From positions 1 through 64,000 of the forward strand of contig CAKUOH010000006.1 of assembly GCA_934668765.1 (NCBI GenBank): a stretch of 64,000 nt of DNA, written 5' to 3'. How positions within the stretch are numbered: the stretch's first letter is position 1; every line of letters begins with the position of its first letter. Positions 1 through 7,820 of this stretch are shown piece by piece. This DNA comes from an uncultured Helicobacteraceae bacterium. GTDB lineage: Bacteria > Campylobacterota > Campylobacteria > Campylobacterales > Helicobacteraceae. The position numbers were made by a program, and so were the translations under genes. The notes beneath the pieces are model-generated. The model was given only the letters and a program-made list of their open reading frames with translations. It had not been told where the DNA came from and ran no database searches.

Positions 1-171
1 TCAAAAATCCTTATTCGCTTTACTTACGCCTTTGATGATGAAATATTTAATTTTCTAAAACTATGGATTCCTTATGCGCGAATCGATAAGCCAAAAGATT
101 TGCAAAAGAAATTTAATGAAAAACTAAAAGATTACATAAATGCGACAAATACTGACGCAGGGAGTTGTTAA
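1..171 (+). CDS. C-terminal end of a WYL-domain transcriptional regulator (partial)
   Basis: An open frame enters from the left edge and stops at TAA 169-171, giving the last 56 residues of a protein. The pattern of a short strand, an acidic turn (FDDEIFNFL), a tryptophan-proline pair (LKLWIPYARI) and a final amphipathic helix ending in LKDYI resembles the C-terminal extension of WYL regulators (YafY/CapW/BrxR type), which commonly control anti-phage loci. It lies 71 bases upstream of two dynamin-like GTPases and beside an inverted repeat, which suits a local repressor. The N-terminal HTH and the WYL core lie outside the window, so the family call rests on a short tail and is tentative. Confidence 0.5.
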   Translation, partial: SKILIRFTYAFDDEIFNFLKLWIPYARIDKPKDLQKKFNEKLKDYINATNTDAGSC

Positions 172-193
172 AATGTGGGGGAAAATTAGATTC

Positions 194-211
194 ATAGTCC
201 GCGATGACTAT
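194..211. promoter_or_regulatory. Perfect inverted repeat, operator candidate
   Basis: ATAGTC-N6-GACTAT is a perfect 6-bp inverted repeat in the 71-bp gap between the regulator tail and the first dynamin-like gene, 32 bases before its ATG. Spacing and position suit a dimeric repressor site. WYL regulators of defence islands are known to bind inverted repeats in such gaps. That this is the binding site is an inference. Confidence 0.4.
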
Positions 212-242
212 AAACTAGATTTTAAACTTTAAAGGGGACAAA

Positions 243-2261
243 ATGTCAAAAATAGAGCCAAGCAAAGCCTATGACTTTGTGCTAGAGAAATTGCAGGATA
301 TGAAAGAGAGCGCAGATAGCATTAGTGCCGATAGCGTGGGCGCAAGTAGCGATGATGATAGTTTGGAAGCACAAAGTCGCGCAAAGCAGTTGCAAGCAGT
401 CCGCAAACAAATAAGCGAATTTGAATCACAAGCCACAAAAAGCGTGTTAGATTACAAAAATGTCGCAGAATTTGATACTTTTACAATAGCATTTTATGGT
501 GAGACAAATGCGGGCAAATCTACTATCATCGAATCTTTGCGGATTTATTTTGGCGAATCAACCAAACAAGATTCACGCGCAAAGTTTGATAAAAGCTATG
601 AAGCATATAAATATTACAGCGAGGCATTTTTTGGTAAGATTTTCGCATTTTTTGCCCCATATCTTAAATCAAACGCGCTTAAAAAGATGATAGATTGTAG
701 CGATGGTGTGATTATCGGCGATGGACGGGCGGATTTCACGCAAAAAAGCCAAACTTATCATTTCAACAATAATGGCGTGGAATTTGACATTTTAGATGTG
801 CCCGGCATTGAGGGCAAGGAAAATGCTGTGATTGATGAAATATTAAAGGCGACTAAAAAGGCGCATTGCGTCTTTTATATCACGCGCAATGCAGTGCCAC
901 CGCAAAAAGGCGATAGCCCAAATGAAAAATCCAAAGACACACAGCCAAAAGGCACGATTGAGAAAATCAAAGAGCATTTAGGCGCGCAAACGGAAGTTTT
1001 TAGTATTTTTAACAAATCCGTTACAAGCCCTATGCAACTATCAGATTCGATAATCCAAAGTAGCGATGAGAGCGGATTAAATGATTTGGATAAGATAATG
1101 GCGCAAACACTAGATTCAAGCGAACAAAAGCACTACGCAGGGCGCAAAACTTTAAGCGCACAAGTGGCATTTTATGCGCTTGGGGACAAAATGATAAGCG
1201 TAGATTTACCCCAAAATACAAAAGATGAGGCGACAAAAGCAAAGGATTTAGCGCAAAGGCGAGAAAAATTTATCGCAAAATACTCCAAAGATGAGTTATT
1301 AGAAAAAAGCCTATTTTTGGACTTTGCGAAATTTATCAGCGATGATTTAGCGCAAAATGTGGGCGAAAAAATCAAAAAGTCAAACTTTAATAAAGCGCAT
1401 AGAATCTTACTTGGTATGAGTGAGACGCTTGAATTTGTGCATAACACTTATAATGAGATTTATAGCAAATGCGCCAAAGAAGTGGAGGATTCGTGCTATA
1501 AAATAGAGCGCGTCTTAGATAGCGCAAAGAGCAACTTTGAATCGGCTAGTGCTAGTGTGATAAGAGTTTTTAAAAGCGAAGTGCAAGATACAATGTATGA
1601 TTTTATTAGGCGCAATGTAAGTGATAGTAGCTTTAAAGATAGATTTGAATCTGTCATAGAGACAGAGCAAGAGAGCCTAAAAGACAAGTTTGCATTGGCA
1701 TTTGAAAACGCACAAGAAAAATTTAGCAAAGATATTGAATCAGAACTAGAAAACCTACAAAGGCGAATCGGCGATATTGTAAAGGAATTTCAATCGCTAT
1801 CTTTTAAAAATGAATTTGATTCAAATCTAAATATAAACATTGATAGCGGGATAGATAAAGCTGGGCTTATTGGTGCTGGTGTAAGTTTGGCTGTATTGAT
1901 AGGCACTCAATTTTGGAATCCTGTTGGTTGGGGTTTGATTGTGTTAAGCGTAGCTGGTATTGTAATAGGTTTAGCCAAATCTATATGGAAAGCTTTTAGC
2001 GATGATTACAAAATGAGCGAACAGCGCAAGGCAGTCGATGAAAATTTGCGTGAAATTTGCGATAATATAGAGGATAAAATCAATGAAGCTATTACAAATG
2101 AGATTATAGATAAAAATCTAAAACCTTTCGTAGAGAATTTGCAAGACGCCCTAAAATCAAGTGTGGAAAATATCAAAGAAGCAAGTGAGTTTTTTGGCTC
2201 ACTGCGAGAAAATGAAGTTTTGCCACTAGCAGAGCAAATCAAAATAGAGGGAGGTTTGTAA
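243..2261 (+). CDS. Dynamin-like GTPase, LeoBC-like (Eleos-type)
   Basis: This is a 672-residue large GTPase. Walker A/G1 is GETNAGKST at residues 86-94 and G3 is DVPG at 185-188. Long helical regions follow, and a strongly hydrophobic stretch at about 540-586 could act as a membrane paddle or tip. An AAAGGGG Shine-Dalgarno lies just before ATG 243. The layout (GTPase head, helical stalk, hydrophobic segment) is that of bacterial dynamin-like proteins, which usually act as tandem pairs that bind or remodel membranes. With the next gene it resembles the LeoBC/LeoA pair (E. coli LeoABC, the Eleos anti-phage system). The paired C. jejuni proteins Cj0411/Cj0412 are the alternative comparison. Family is secure; the subfamily and the defence role are inferred from motifs and context. 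Confidence 0.75.
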   Translation: MSKIEPSKAYDFVLEKLQDMKESADSISADSVGASSDDDSLEAQSRAKQLQAVRKQISEFESQATKSVLDYKNVAEFDTFTIAFYGETNAGKSTIIESLRIYFGESTKQDSRAKFDKSYEAYKYYSEAFFGKIFAFFAPYLKSNALKKMIDCSDGVIIGDGRADFTQKSQTYHFNNNGVEFDILDVPGIEGKENAVIDEILKATKKAHCVFYITRNAVPPQKGDSPNEKSKDTQPKGTIEKIKEHLGAQTEVFSIFNKSVTSPMQLSDSIIQSSDESGLNDLDKIMAQTLDSSEQKHYAGRKTLSAQVAFYALGDKMISVDLPQNTKDEATKAKDLAQRREKFIAKYSKDELLEKSLFLDFAKFISDDLAQNVGEKIKKSNFNKAHRILLGMSETLEFVHNTYNEIYSKCAKEVEDSCYKIERVLDSAKSNFESASASVIRVFKSEVQDTMYDFIRRNVSDSSFKDRFESVIETEQESLKDKFALAFENAQEKFSKDIESELENLQRRIGDIVKEFQSLSFKNEFDSNLNINIDSGIDKAGLIGAGVSLAVLIGTQFWNPVGWGLIVLSVAGIVIGLAKSIWKAFSDDYKMSEQRKAVDENLREICDNIEDKINEAITNEIIDKNLKPFVENLQDALKSSVENIKEASEFFGSLRENEVLPLAEQIKIEGGL

Positions 2262-2323
2262 AGGAAAATGTAATTTTGTGGCGAAAATCGTGGCGGTTAA
2301 ATAAAAAAATTAAGGAGTAAAAA

Positions 2324-4012
2324 ATGACAACACAACAAGAATTTAAAAAGCAAAAAGAGCAAGGCGAGGCAAAGCTAAACAATCTGCAAGTATTTTTAGA
2401 AAAAGGCAGAGAGTTTGAGCTATTTGGCGTGAGTGTAGATAGCGGTTTAGAAAAGCTACAAAAAGCAAAAGAGAAAATCAATCAGCGCAAACTAAAAGTC
2501 GTGCTTGTGGGTGGATTTAGCGAGGGCAAAACTTCTATCGCTTCGGCGTGGCTAGGCGAAGTGCTAGGCAAAATCGATAGCGCAGAGTCAAGCAAAGAAG
2601 TTCTTGTCTATGATACAAAAAATAATGAAGTAGAGATTGTCGATACGCCCGGACTTTTTGGATTTAAAGAAAAGGGAGTGGGCGTAAATGCCGAAAAATA
2701 CAAGGACATTACCAAAAAATTCGTAAGCGAAGCGGATATAATTTTGTATGTGATGAATCCCACAAATCCTATCAAAGAAAGCCACAAAGATATTTTGGAG
2801 TGGCTTTTTAGGGAGCTAAATTTGCTATCTAGGACGATTTTTGTGATTAGCAAATTTGATTATGAAGCTTATATAGGCGATGATAGAGAATTTGAAAGCA
2901 AGTTTGTTATCAAAAAGGGCGCAGTCATTGAGGGACTAGAAAAATGGATTGGGCTAAAAGGCGATGAAAAAAGCGACTTGCAAATCGTAGCCGTATCGGC
3001 AAATCCTTTTGACAAAGGGATTGAATCGTGGTTAGCAAATAAAGCTGAGTTTGAAAAACTATCGCACATTGATTCGCTCCAAAATGCCACCACAGAGTGC
3101 ATTAAGCGCAATGGTGGGTTGGAATCTATTTTGGTTGAATCTCAACAAAGCATTTTAAGCGACATTGTGGGGAGGCAACTGCCTAGTGCTATATCGCTAC
3201 AAGGAAAAATCAAAGGCGATATGCAACGATTAAATGAGAGCGCAAAAGCGTTACAAAAGGATATGTTACGGACAAATGATAAAATGAACGATGCGCAAAT
3301 CGCACTTCGTAGCTTTGTAACGCAGTATTTTAATGATTTGATTAAACAAGTAAATGGGACAAGTTTGGAGACATTTGGCGACTTTATGCAGGGCGAAATC
3401 GGTAGTGAGGGAAGCCTAATAAATGCGAAAATCCAAAATGAATTTCAACGCCACACACATTCTGTAATCAATGATTTGCGAACGAGTATCGAGCGATTTG
3501 ATGCAGAGAGAGGCGACTTTGAAAAAGCAATCAGTAGCTATGGTAAGCAAGGTGTAGAGTGGCTACAAAAATCAGGTGCTATAAATTCTCAAAATGTTTT
3601 AGCTGCTAGAGATTTGCTAAAAACAGGACTTGAAAAAATAGGCATAAATGTCGGCACAAAACTAAATTTTGCGCCGTGGGGAGCGGTAAATTTTGCAAAA
3701 AATGCGGGTGCTATTTTAGCGGTTGCAGGACTTGCATTGGAAGCTTGGGATTCGTATAAAAGGCACAAAAAAGAACAAGAATTTCAAAAAGCAAAATCTA
3801 CAATCGCCGAAATGCTACAATCTCAAATGAATGAACTTTTAAACACGATAAATGGCGATAAATTCTACGCATTTTTTAGTGGCTACAATGAGCTAAAAAA
3901 CGCACTTGAATCCACGCAAAATGAGCTAGAATCCTTTGAAACTCAAAGTCGCAAATTTGATGAATGGGTAAAAGAGGGCGAAATCATCGAAGCACAGATT
4001 GTAACAAACTAA
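2324..4012 (+). CDS. Dynamin-like GTPase, LeoA-like
   Basis: A 562-residue GTPase following the first by 62 bases, with a strong AAGGAG ribosome site. G1 is GGFSEGKTS (residues 63-71), G3 is DTPG (107-110) and a G4-like SKFD follows. The middle is predominantly helical, and a hydrophobic segment lies near residues 452-475 (AGAILAVAGLAL), as in the membrane-binding tip of dynamin-like proteins. The length matches LeoA (labile enterotoxin output A), about 64 kDa. The Glu in the P-loop (SEGKTS) and the pairing with a longer dynamin suggest that the two form a hetero-complex. Assignment as LeoA rather than LeoBC is by size and P-loop style and is less certain than the dynamin call. Confidence 0.72.
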   Translation: MTTQQEFKKQKEQGEAKLNNLQVFLEKGREFELFGVSVDSGLEKLQKAKEKINQRKLKVVLVGGFSEGKTSIASAWLGEVLGKIDSAESSKEVLVYDTKNNEVEIVDTPGLFGFKEKGVGVNAEKYKDITKKFVSEADIILYVMNPTNPIKESHKDILEWLFRELNLLSRTIFVISKFDYEAYIGDDREFESKFVIKKGAVIEGLEKWIGLKGDEKSDLQIVAVSANPFDKGIESWLANKAEFEKLSHIDSLQNATTECIKRNGGLESILVESQQSILSDIVGRQLPSAISLQGKIKGDMQRLNESAKALQKDMLRTNDKMNDAQIALRSFVTQYFNDLIKQVNGTSLETFGDFMQGEIGSEGSLINAKIQNEFQRHTHSVINDLRTSIERFDAERGDFEKAISSYGKQGVEWLQKSGAINSQNVLAARDLLKTGLEKIGINVGTKLNFAPWGAVNFAKNAGAILAVAGLALEAWDSYKRHKKEQEFQKAKSTIAEMLQSQMNELLNTINGDKFYAFFSGYNELKNALESTQNELESFETQSRKFDEWVKEGEIIEAQIVTN

Positions 4013-4027
4013 CAACGGAGGACTAAA

Positions 4028-4201
4028 ATGCCATTTGCAACCCCAAAAAAATGCCATAAATGTGGCAAGGTAAAGATGATAGGCGATTGCATTGTGGGAT
4101 TGCCCATTTGCGACTCTTGTAAAAACAAAGAGCGCAAAAATACAAAAACACAAAATCTAAAAGATATTTTCAAAGAGTGGCTAGGCAAGGGCAAAAAGTG
4201 A
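4028..4201 (+). CDS. 57-residue zinc-ribbon protein of the dynamin island
   Basis: ATG 4028 follows a GGAGG ribosome site and lies 15 bases after the LeoA-like stop. The protein has two knuckles, CHKC near residues 9-12 and CDSC about 17 residues later, then a Lys-rich tail ending in GKGKK. This is a minimal treble-clef or zinc-ribbon fold that could bind nucleic acid or protein. It is co-directional and tightly spaced with both neighbours, so probably part of the same operon. I do not recognise a family. The ribosome site and the intact Cys pairs argue that it is real despite its size. Confidence 0.6.
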   Translation: MPFATPKKCHKCGKVKMIGDCIVGLPICDSCKNKERKNTKTQNLKDIFKEWLGKGKK

Positions 4202-4225
4202 AAAAATAGCTTAATGGAGGCAAAA

Positions 4226-4549
4226 ATGGACATAAAAAAGCTACCCGATATAATTTGCTTATTATTTAAGTTTTTAAGCGGATTTATGAATTTTTGGGAG
4301 TTAGGGAAATTAAAGCGAATCGGCGCGTTAAGCTATAATCTAAAGCAAAAAATCGACATTGTCGCAGATAAAGACGCAAATATTGATATGCGAATCGATT
4401 CTGCGTTTGATGCGCTAGACTTGGTGCTAAAATATAAGCGCGAAAATCCAAAAGAATTTGATGAGATTTTTAGCGCATTAGAGGCATTTAGCAAAAAGCG
4501 CAAAAGCGATAAGTCCATAGATTTGGAGATAAAATCGATTTTAGGTTAA
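4226..4549 (+). CDS. 107-residue helical protein of the dynamin island
   Basis: Start chosen at ATG 4226 because GGAGG (4216-4220) lies five bases before it; the in-frame ATG 4214 has no such site. The N-terminus is hydrophobic (IICLLFKFLSGFMNFWELG), possibly membrane-associating. The rest is charged and helical, with a Lys-rich end (FSKKRKSDKS). No family recognised. It sits between the zinc-ribbon gene and the HEPN-motif gene on the same strand with short gaps, so it is likely co-transcribed with the dynamin pair. A role as an accessory or adaptor protein of the dynamins is possible but unproven. Confidence 0.55.
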   Translation: MDIKKLPDIICLLFKFLSGFMNFWELGKLKRIGALSYNLKQKIDIVADKDANIDMRIDSAFDALDLVLKYKRENPKEFDEIFSALEAFSKKRKSDKSIDLEIKSILG

Positions 4550-4607
4550 ATATGGCACAATATGTATTTTAAATTTAAAGGCTATGCAAGGGCAAAGGGC
4601 GGTTTTA

Positions 4608-5729
4608 ATGAAAAATCTACTAATTCTTTATAATCCCTACTATCAAGCAAATGTTATTGAATCGCATTTGGAAGTGCTGAAATCGCAAGGTGCGGTGGCG
4701 TTTGGCAAGATTCGCTCCAAACTGAAAGATAAATTTACTAGCGATTCAAATAAATCTAGCGATTCGCTTGAATCTATAATGAATCTACTGCAAGATTCGT
4801 GCGAATCGCTCGAATCAAAACGCAATTTTTTGCAACTTTTTCTAACAGATTATGCAAATCTCTATGTTGCAAAGGTTGTGGATATTGTCAAAAGCTCGGA
4901 TTTGCGCCTTATCCCGCGATATTATGCAGAGAAAAATATAGAGTGCTATTTTATTGTGAGTGATTTGCGCGAAATTGTGCGGGATAATTTTGCGCTTATT
5001 CGCGACAAATATTTGGCAAATTTCACCACTCCAGCCTTTGAAAACCACACTTACGCGCTGTATGGCAACTCTTACACTTATCCGCTAGAGGTGGCGCAAA
5101 AGCGCGAAGTGTGCTATTTTGAGGGCGAACAAAAGCATTTTTTGACTCTCTTTAAAAGCGATGAGTTTTTGCATCAAAAGCAAATCTTGCTAGATTACGC
5201 ATTTGGCGAGTATCTCTACGCTCTGCACCCCGATAGCTTTGAAAATCTAATCTTTGCAGAGTTAGAATTTCACGCAAATAAGGGCGACAAACTTTATGAT
5301 TTTAGTGGCGTGATTTTGCGCTATGCAAAGGCTTTTGAGCAAGAGTGCTATTTGTTTGTGCGCAAAATTGTGCGAATCTTGGGCAAAAAAGATAGTGTGA
5401 TTTTGGAGCTAACATTTGGCGTGGGAAGCAAAATGAAATCTGTGGCGAATCTAGCACACGAAAAGGCTATGCTTGGGGCGTATCTGCATTTGCTTGATAA
5501 TCTTTTGCGAAAGCATATAAGGGCGCATTTAAGTGCGGAAGTCGCGGAATTTTGCGCTAGATTCACAAAAGATATTTCCTTTATACAAAAGGCGCGGAAT
5601 CCTGTGGCGCACTCGGAGTTTGCAAAATTTATGGACGCAAATGCCGTGCGAAATATGATTGTGGGCGTAGGTGCAAGAAAAAGCGTAATGATAGAGACGA
5701 TAAAGGCAAGAGAATTGCTAAGTAAATGA
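4608..5729 (+). CDS. Large uncharacterised protein with a HEPN-type RNxxxH motif
   Basis: Start taken at ATG 4608 (373 residues, beginning MKNLLILYNPYYQ) because a purine-rich AAGGGCGG precedes it; ATG 4584 would add eight residues. Near the C-terminus RNPVAH (R330-H335) fits the Rx4-6H signature of HEPN domains, including the polar residue after Arg, inside a helical segment (ISFIQKARNPVAHSEF). HEPN proteins are often RNases used in abortive-infection and toxin-antitoxin systems. The N-terminal 200 residues are mixed strand and helix and I do not recognise them. It is the last gene of the dynamin island and ends 125 bases before rpmE. The toxin role is inference; only the motif is seen. Confidence 0.5.
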   Translation: MKNLLILYNPYYQANVIESHLEVLKSQGAVAFGKIRSKLKDKFTSDSNKSSDSLESIMNLLQDSCESLESKRNFLQLFLTDYANLYVAKVVDIVKSSDLRLIPRYYAEKNIECYFIVSDLREIVRDNFALIRDKYLANFTTPAFENHTYALYGNSYTYPLEVAQKREVCYFEGEQKHFLTLFKSDEFLHQKQILLDYAFGEYLYALHPDSFENLIFAELEFHANKGDKLYDFSGVILRYAKAFEQECYLFVRKIVRILGKKDSVILELTFGVGSKMKSVANLAHEKAMLGAYLHLLDNLLRKHIRAHLSAEVAEFCARFTKDISFIQKARNPVAHSEFAKFMDANAVRNMIVGVGARKSVMIETIKARELLSK

Positions 5730-5854
5730 GATTCAAAGGGCGCGATTCATAATAAATCCTGCGAATCTAACACTCCAAAATAGCACTTAATATATTCTTA
5801 AACTAAAATTTCTTATAATCACGGCTTTTTATTTCAAAATCGAAAGGCAAAATT

Positions 5855-6058
5855 ATGAAAAAAGGCATTCACCCACAATATGTTCCTTGCAAAGTAACCT
5901 GCGTTACGAGTGGAAAGACAATCGAAGTGTTAAGCAACAAAAGCGAAATGAAAGTGGATATTTCGAGTTTCTGCCACCCATTTTACACAGGCAGCGACAA
6001 AATCACCGATAGCGCGGGACGCGTGGAGAAATTCAAGCAAAAATACAAAATGAAATAA
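5855..6058 (+). CDS. rpmE: 50S ribosomal protein L31
   Basis: A 67-residue protein beginning [16 protein letters not shown] and containing CHPFYTG, the L31 hallmarks. Cys residues at 12, 16 and about 40 indicate the zinc-type form. It is a structural protein of the large subunit near the 5S rRNA. ATG follows a GAAAGG ribosome site. In H. pylori rpmE is followed by the same rsmI and rlmB genes, and rho lies upstream. Here the dynamin island occupies the upstream side, so the island marks the border of this conserved block. Confidence 0.95.
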   Translation: MKKGIHPQYVPCKVTCVTSGKTIEVLSNKSEMKVDISSFCHPFYTGSDKITDSAGRVEKFKQKYKMK

Positions 6059-6059
6059 T

Positions 6060-6944
6060 TTGGTTTATTTAGTCCCTACGCCGATAGGAAATATCGCTGA
6101 CATAAGCCTCCGTGCGCTCCAAACGCTTGAATCTTGCGATGAGATTTTGTGCGAAGATACGCGCGTGGCAAAAAAGCTAATTGCGCTTTTAAATGCGCGT
6201 GGATTGCTTAAAAAGGCGGATTTCAACTACACTTCATTTCACTCACATAATGAAAATTTGCGCATAGAGCAGTTTGGCGATACTATAAACAATGGCGATT
6301 CGGCGGAATGCGTGAGTTTTGAGCAGTTTGAAAGTGGATTTTTCGCTAAAAATGTCGCATTTTTAAGCGATGCGGGAATGCCCTGTGTAAGCGACCCGGG
6401 CGCGAAATTAGTGGCATTTTTGCAAGAACATAATTTGCCTTATAGCGCGATTTCAGGGGCTTGTAGCGCGGTTTTGGCATTTTCGTTAAGTGGCTTTGAA
6501 GGCGGATTTAGCTTTTTGGGATTCATGCCGCATAAATTGCAAGAGCGGCGAATCTTTTTGCAAAATGCACTTCAATCGCCACTGCATTGCGTTATCTTTG
6601 AATCGCCAAAGCGCATTTTAGATTCGCTAAAATTGCTATGTGAGTTTGCGCCAAGTAGGCGAATCTTTCTTGCCAAAGAGCTAACCAAAATGCACGAGAA
6701 ATTTTATTTTGGCGAAGTGGGCGCGGTTTATGAGCGACTAAATGGCGCAAATTTAAATGGCGAATGGGTGCTTGTAGTGCAAGGTGCGGAAAATTTGGGC
6801 GTTTCAAAAGAGAGCAAGGGGCTAAATAAAATCGACATTGAATCCCTAGACATTCCGCCAAAAATCAAGGCAAAACTACTTGCCAAACTTGATGGACGCA
6901 GCATCAAAGAATGCTATGAAGAGTTGCTAAATGAGAAAAAATAG
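6060..6944 (+). CDS. rsmI: 16S rRNA (cytidine-1402-2'-O)-methyltransferase
   Basis: A 294-residue tetrapyrrole-methylase-fold enzyme that 2'-O-methylates C1402 in the decoding centre with SAM. Visible signatures are VPTPIGNIADISLRAL at the N-terminus, EDTRVAKKLI, and LSDAGMPCVSDPGAKLV in the SAM pocket. TTG start one base after the rpmE stop, so translation is probably coupled. An insert rich in Ser, Glu and Asp (around NNGDSAECVSFEQFESG) is encoded by GATTC-type DNA and lengthens the loop after the HSHNE segment. Overlaps rlmB by 14 bases. Confidence 0.93.
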   Translation: MVYLVPTPIGNIADISLRALQTLESCDEILCEDTRVAKKLIALLNARGLLKKADFNYTSFHSHNENLRIEQFGDTINNGDSAECVSFEQFESGFFAKNVAFLSDAGMPCVSDPGAKLVAFLQEHNLPYSAISGACSAVLAFSLSGFEGGFSFLGFMPHKLQERRIFLQNALQSPLHCVIFESPKRILDSLKLLCEFAPSRRIFLAKELTKMHEKFYFGEVGAVYERLNGANLNGEWVLVVQGAENLGVSKESKGLNKIDIESLDIPPKIKAKLLAKLDGRSIKECYEELLNEKK

Positions 6945-7722
6945 TGCAGATTCACGCTACGAATCGTCATTGCAAGACTCACCTTGCAAGTCGTGGCAAT
7001 CCAATAAAATAAAAGGGATGCGAGAATCTAGCGCAGATTCACGCGACTTTGTCGTTTATGGTAAGCAGCCCTGCCTTTTTGTGCTAGAAAATCACAGCGA
7101 TTTGATTAAAGAGATTTATTTTGGCAAGGATATTGATAGGGCGATTTTTGCGCGATTCGCAAGGCTTCAAAAGCCTATAATCCGCGCTGATAGCAAAAAA
7201 ATGCAAGCGTTAGCAAAGGGTGGCAATCATCAGGGTTTTATTTTGCGCGTGGAGCAGGGCGAATCTGCGCGACAAAATATTAGTGAGTTTAGTCGCATTC
7301 TCGTGCTTGTGGGATTAAGCGATGTGGGGAATATCGGCGCGATTTTTCGCACAGCTCTTGCTTTTGGCGTGGAGTGTATAGTTTTGACAAATGCGCTAAA
7401 TTTAAGTGGCGTTGCGCGGAGCAGTAGCGGGGCGTTTTTCAGTGTGCCGCATATCATTTGCAAGGATTATTTGAGTTTTGCTAATGAGCTAAAAATGGCG
7501 CATTTTAGCCTTTTTGGCGCGGATATGAGTGGTGTGAATCTTGCGCCAGACTTCGCAGTGCCACAAAAATGGGCGTTATTTTTAGGAAGCGAGGGCGAAG
7601 GGCTACCAAAGCGACTTTTGGAGCGAATGGACGCAGTGATAGGCATAAAAATGCAAAATTTTGATTCGTTAAATGTCAGTGTCGCCGCAGGAATTTTGGT
7701 GCATAGATTAACGCAGGGTTAG
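6931..7722 (+). CDS. rlmB: TrmH/SpoU-family rRNA 2'-O-methyltransferase (RlmB-like)
   Basis: This SPOUT-fold enzyme would methylate 23S rRNA G2251 if it is RlmB. Motifs present: DVGNIGAIFRTA, FLGSEGEGLP and LNVSVAAGI, which form the knotted SAM site; the N-terminal substrate domain begins at FVVYGKQP. ATG 6931 overlaps the end of rsmI and has GAAGAG seven bases upstream. A later ATG at 7018 has GGG directly abutting it, which is too close for a good ribosome site. With the early start, the first 35 residues include a translated copy of the dispersed repeat (6965-7003), so the repeat has entered the gene in frame or created a new N-terminus. The exact start is uncertain; the function is not. 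Confidence 0.88.
   Translation: MRKNSADSRYESSLQDSPCKSWQSNKIKGMRESSADSRDFVVYGKQPCLFVLENHSDLIKEIYFGKDIDRAIFARFARLQKPIIRADSKKMQALAKGGNHQGFILRVEQGESARQNISEFSRILVLVGLSDVGNIGAIFRTALAFGVECIVLTNALNLSGVARSSSGAFFSVPHIICKDYLSFANELKMAHFSLFGADMSGVNLAPDFAVPQKWALFLGSEGEGLPKRLLERMDAVIGIKMQNFDSLNVSVAAGILVHRLTQG
6965..7003 (+). repeat. Dispersed GTCATTGC...GTGGCAATCCA repeat inside rlmB 5' end
   Basis: CGTCATTGCAAG...CTTGCAAG...GTGGCAATCCA is a copy of the small palindromic repeat that recurs in intergenic gaps of this window. Its internal arms CTTGCAAG/CTTGCAAG can pair. It is read in frame as part of the apparent RlmB N-terminus. Confidence 0.7.
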
Positions 7723-7820
7723 AGATAAATTGATTATTTTTTGCAGAGCTAATCTATAATTTAAAACAAGCAACCTTGTCATTGTGAGAATTTGCGCTAG
7801 GGCAGACTATGGGATTACCA

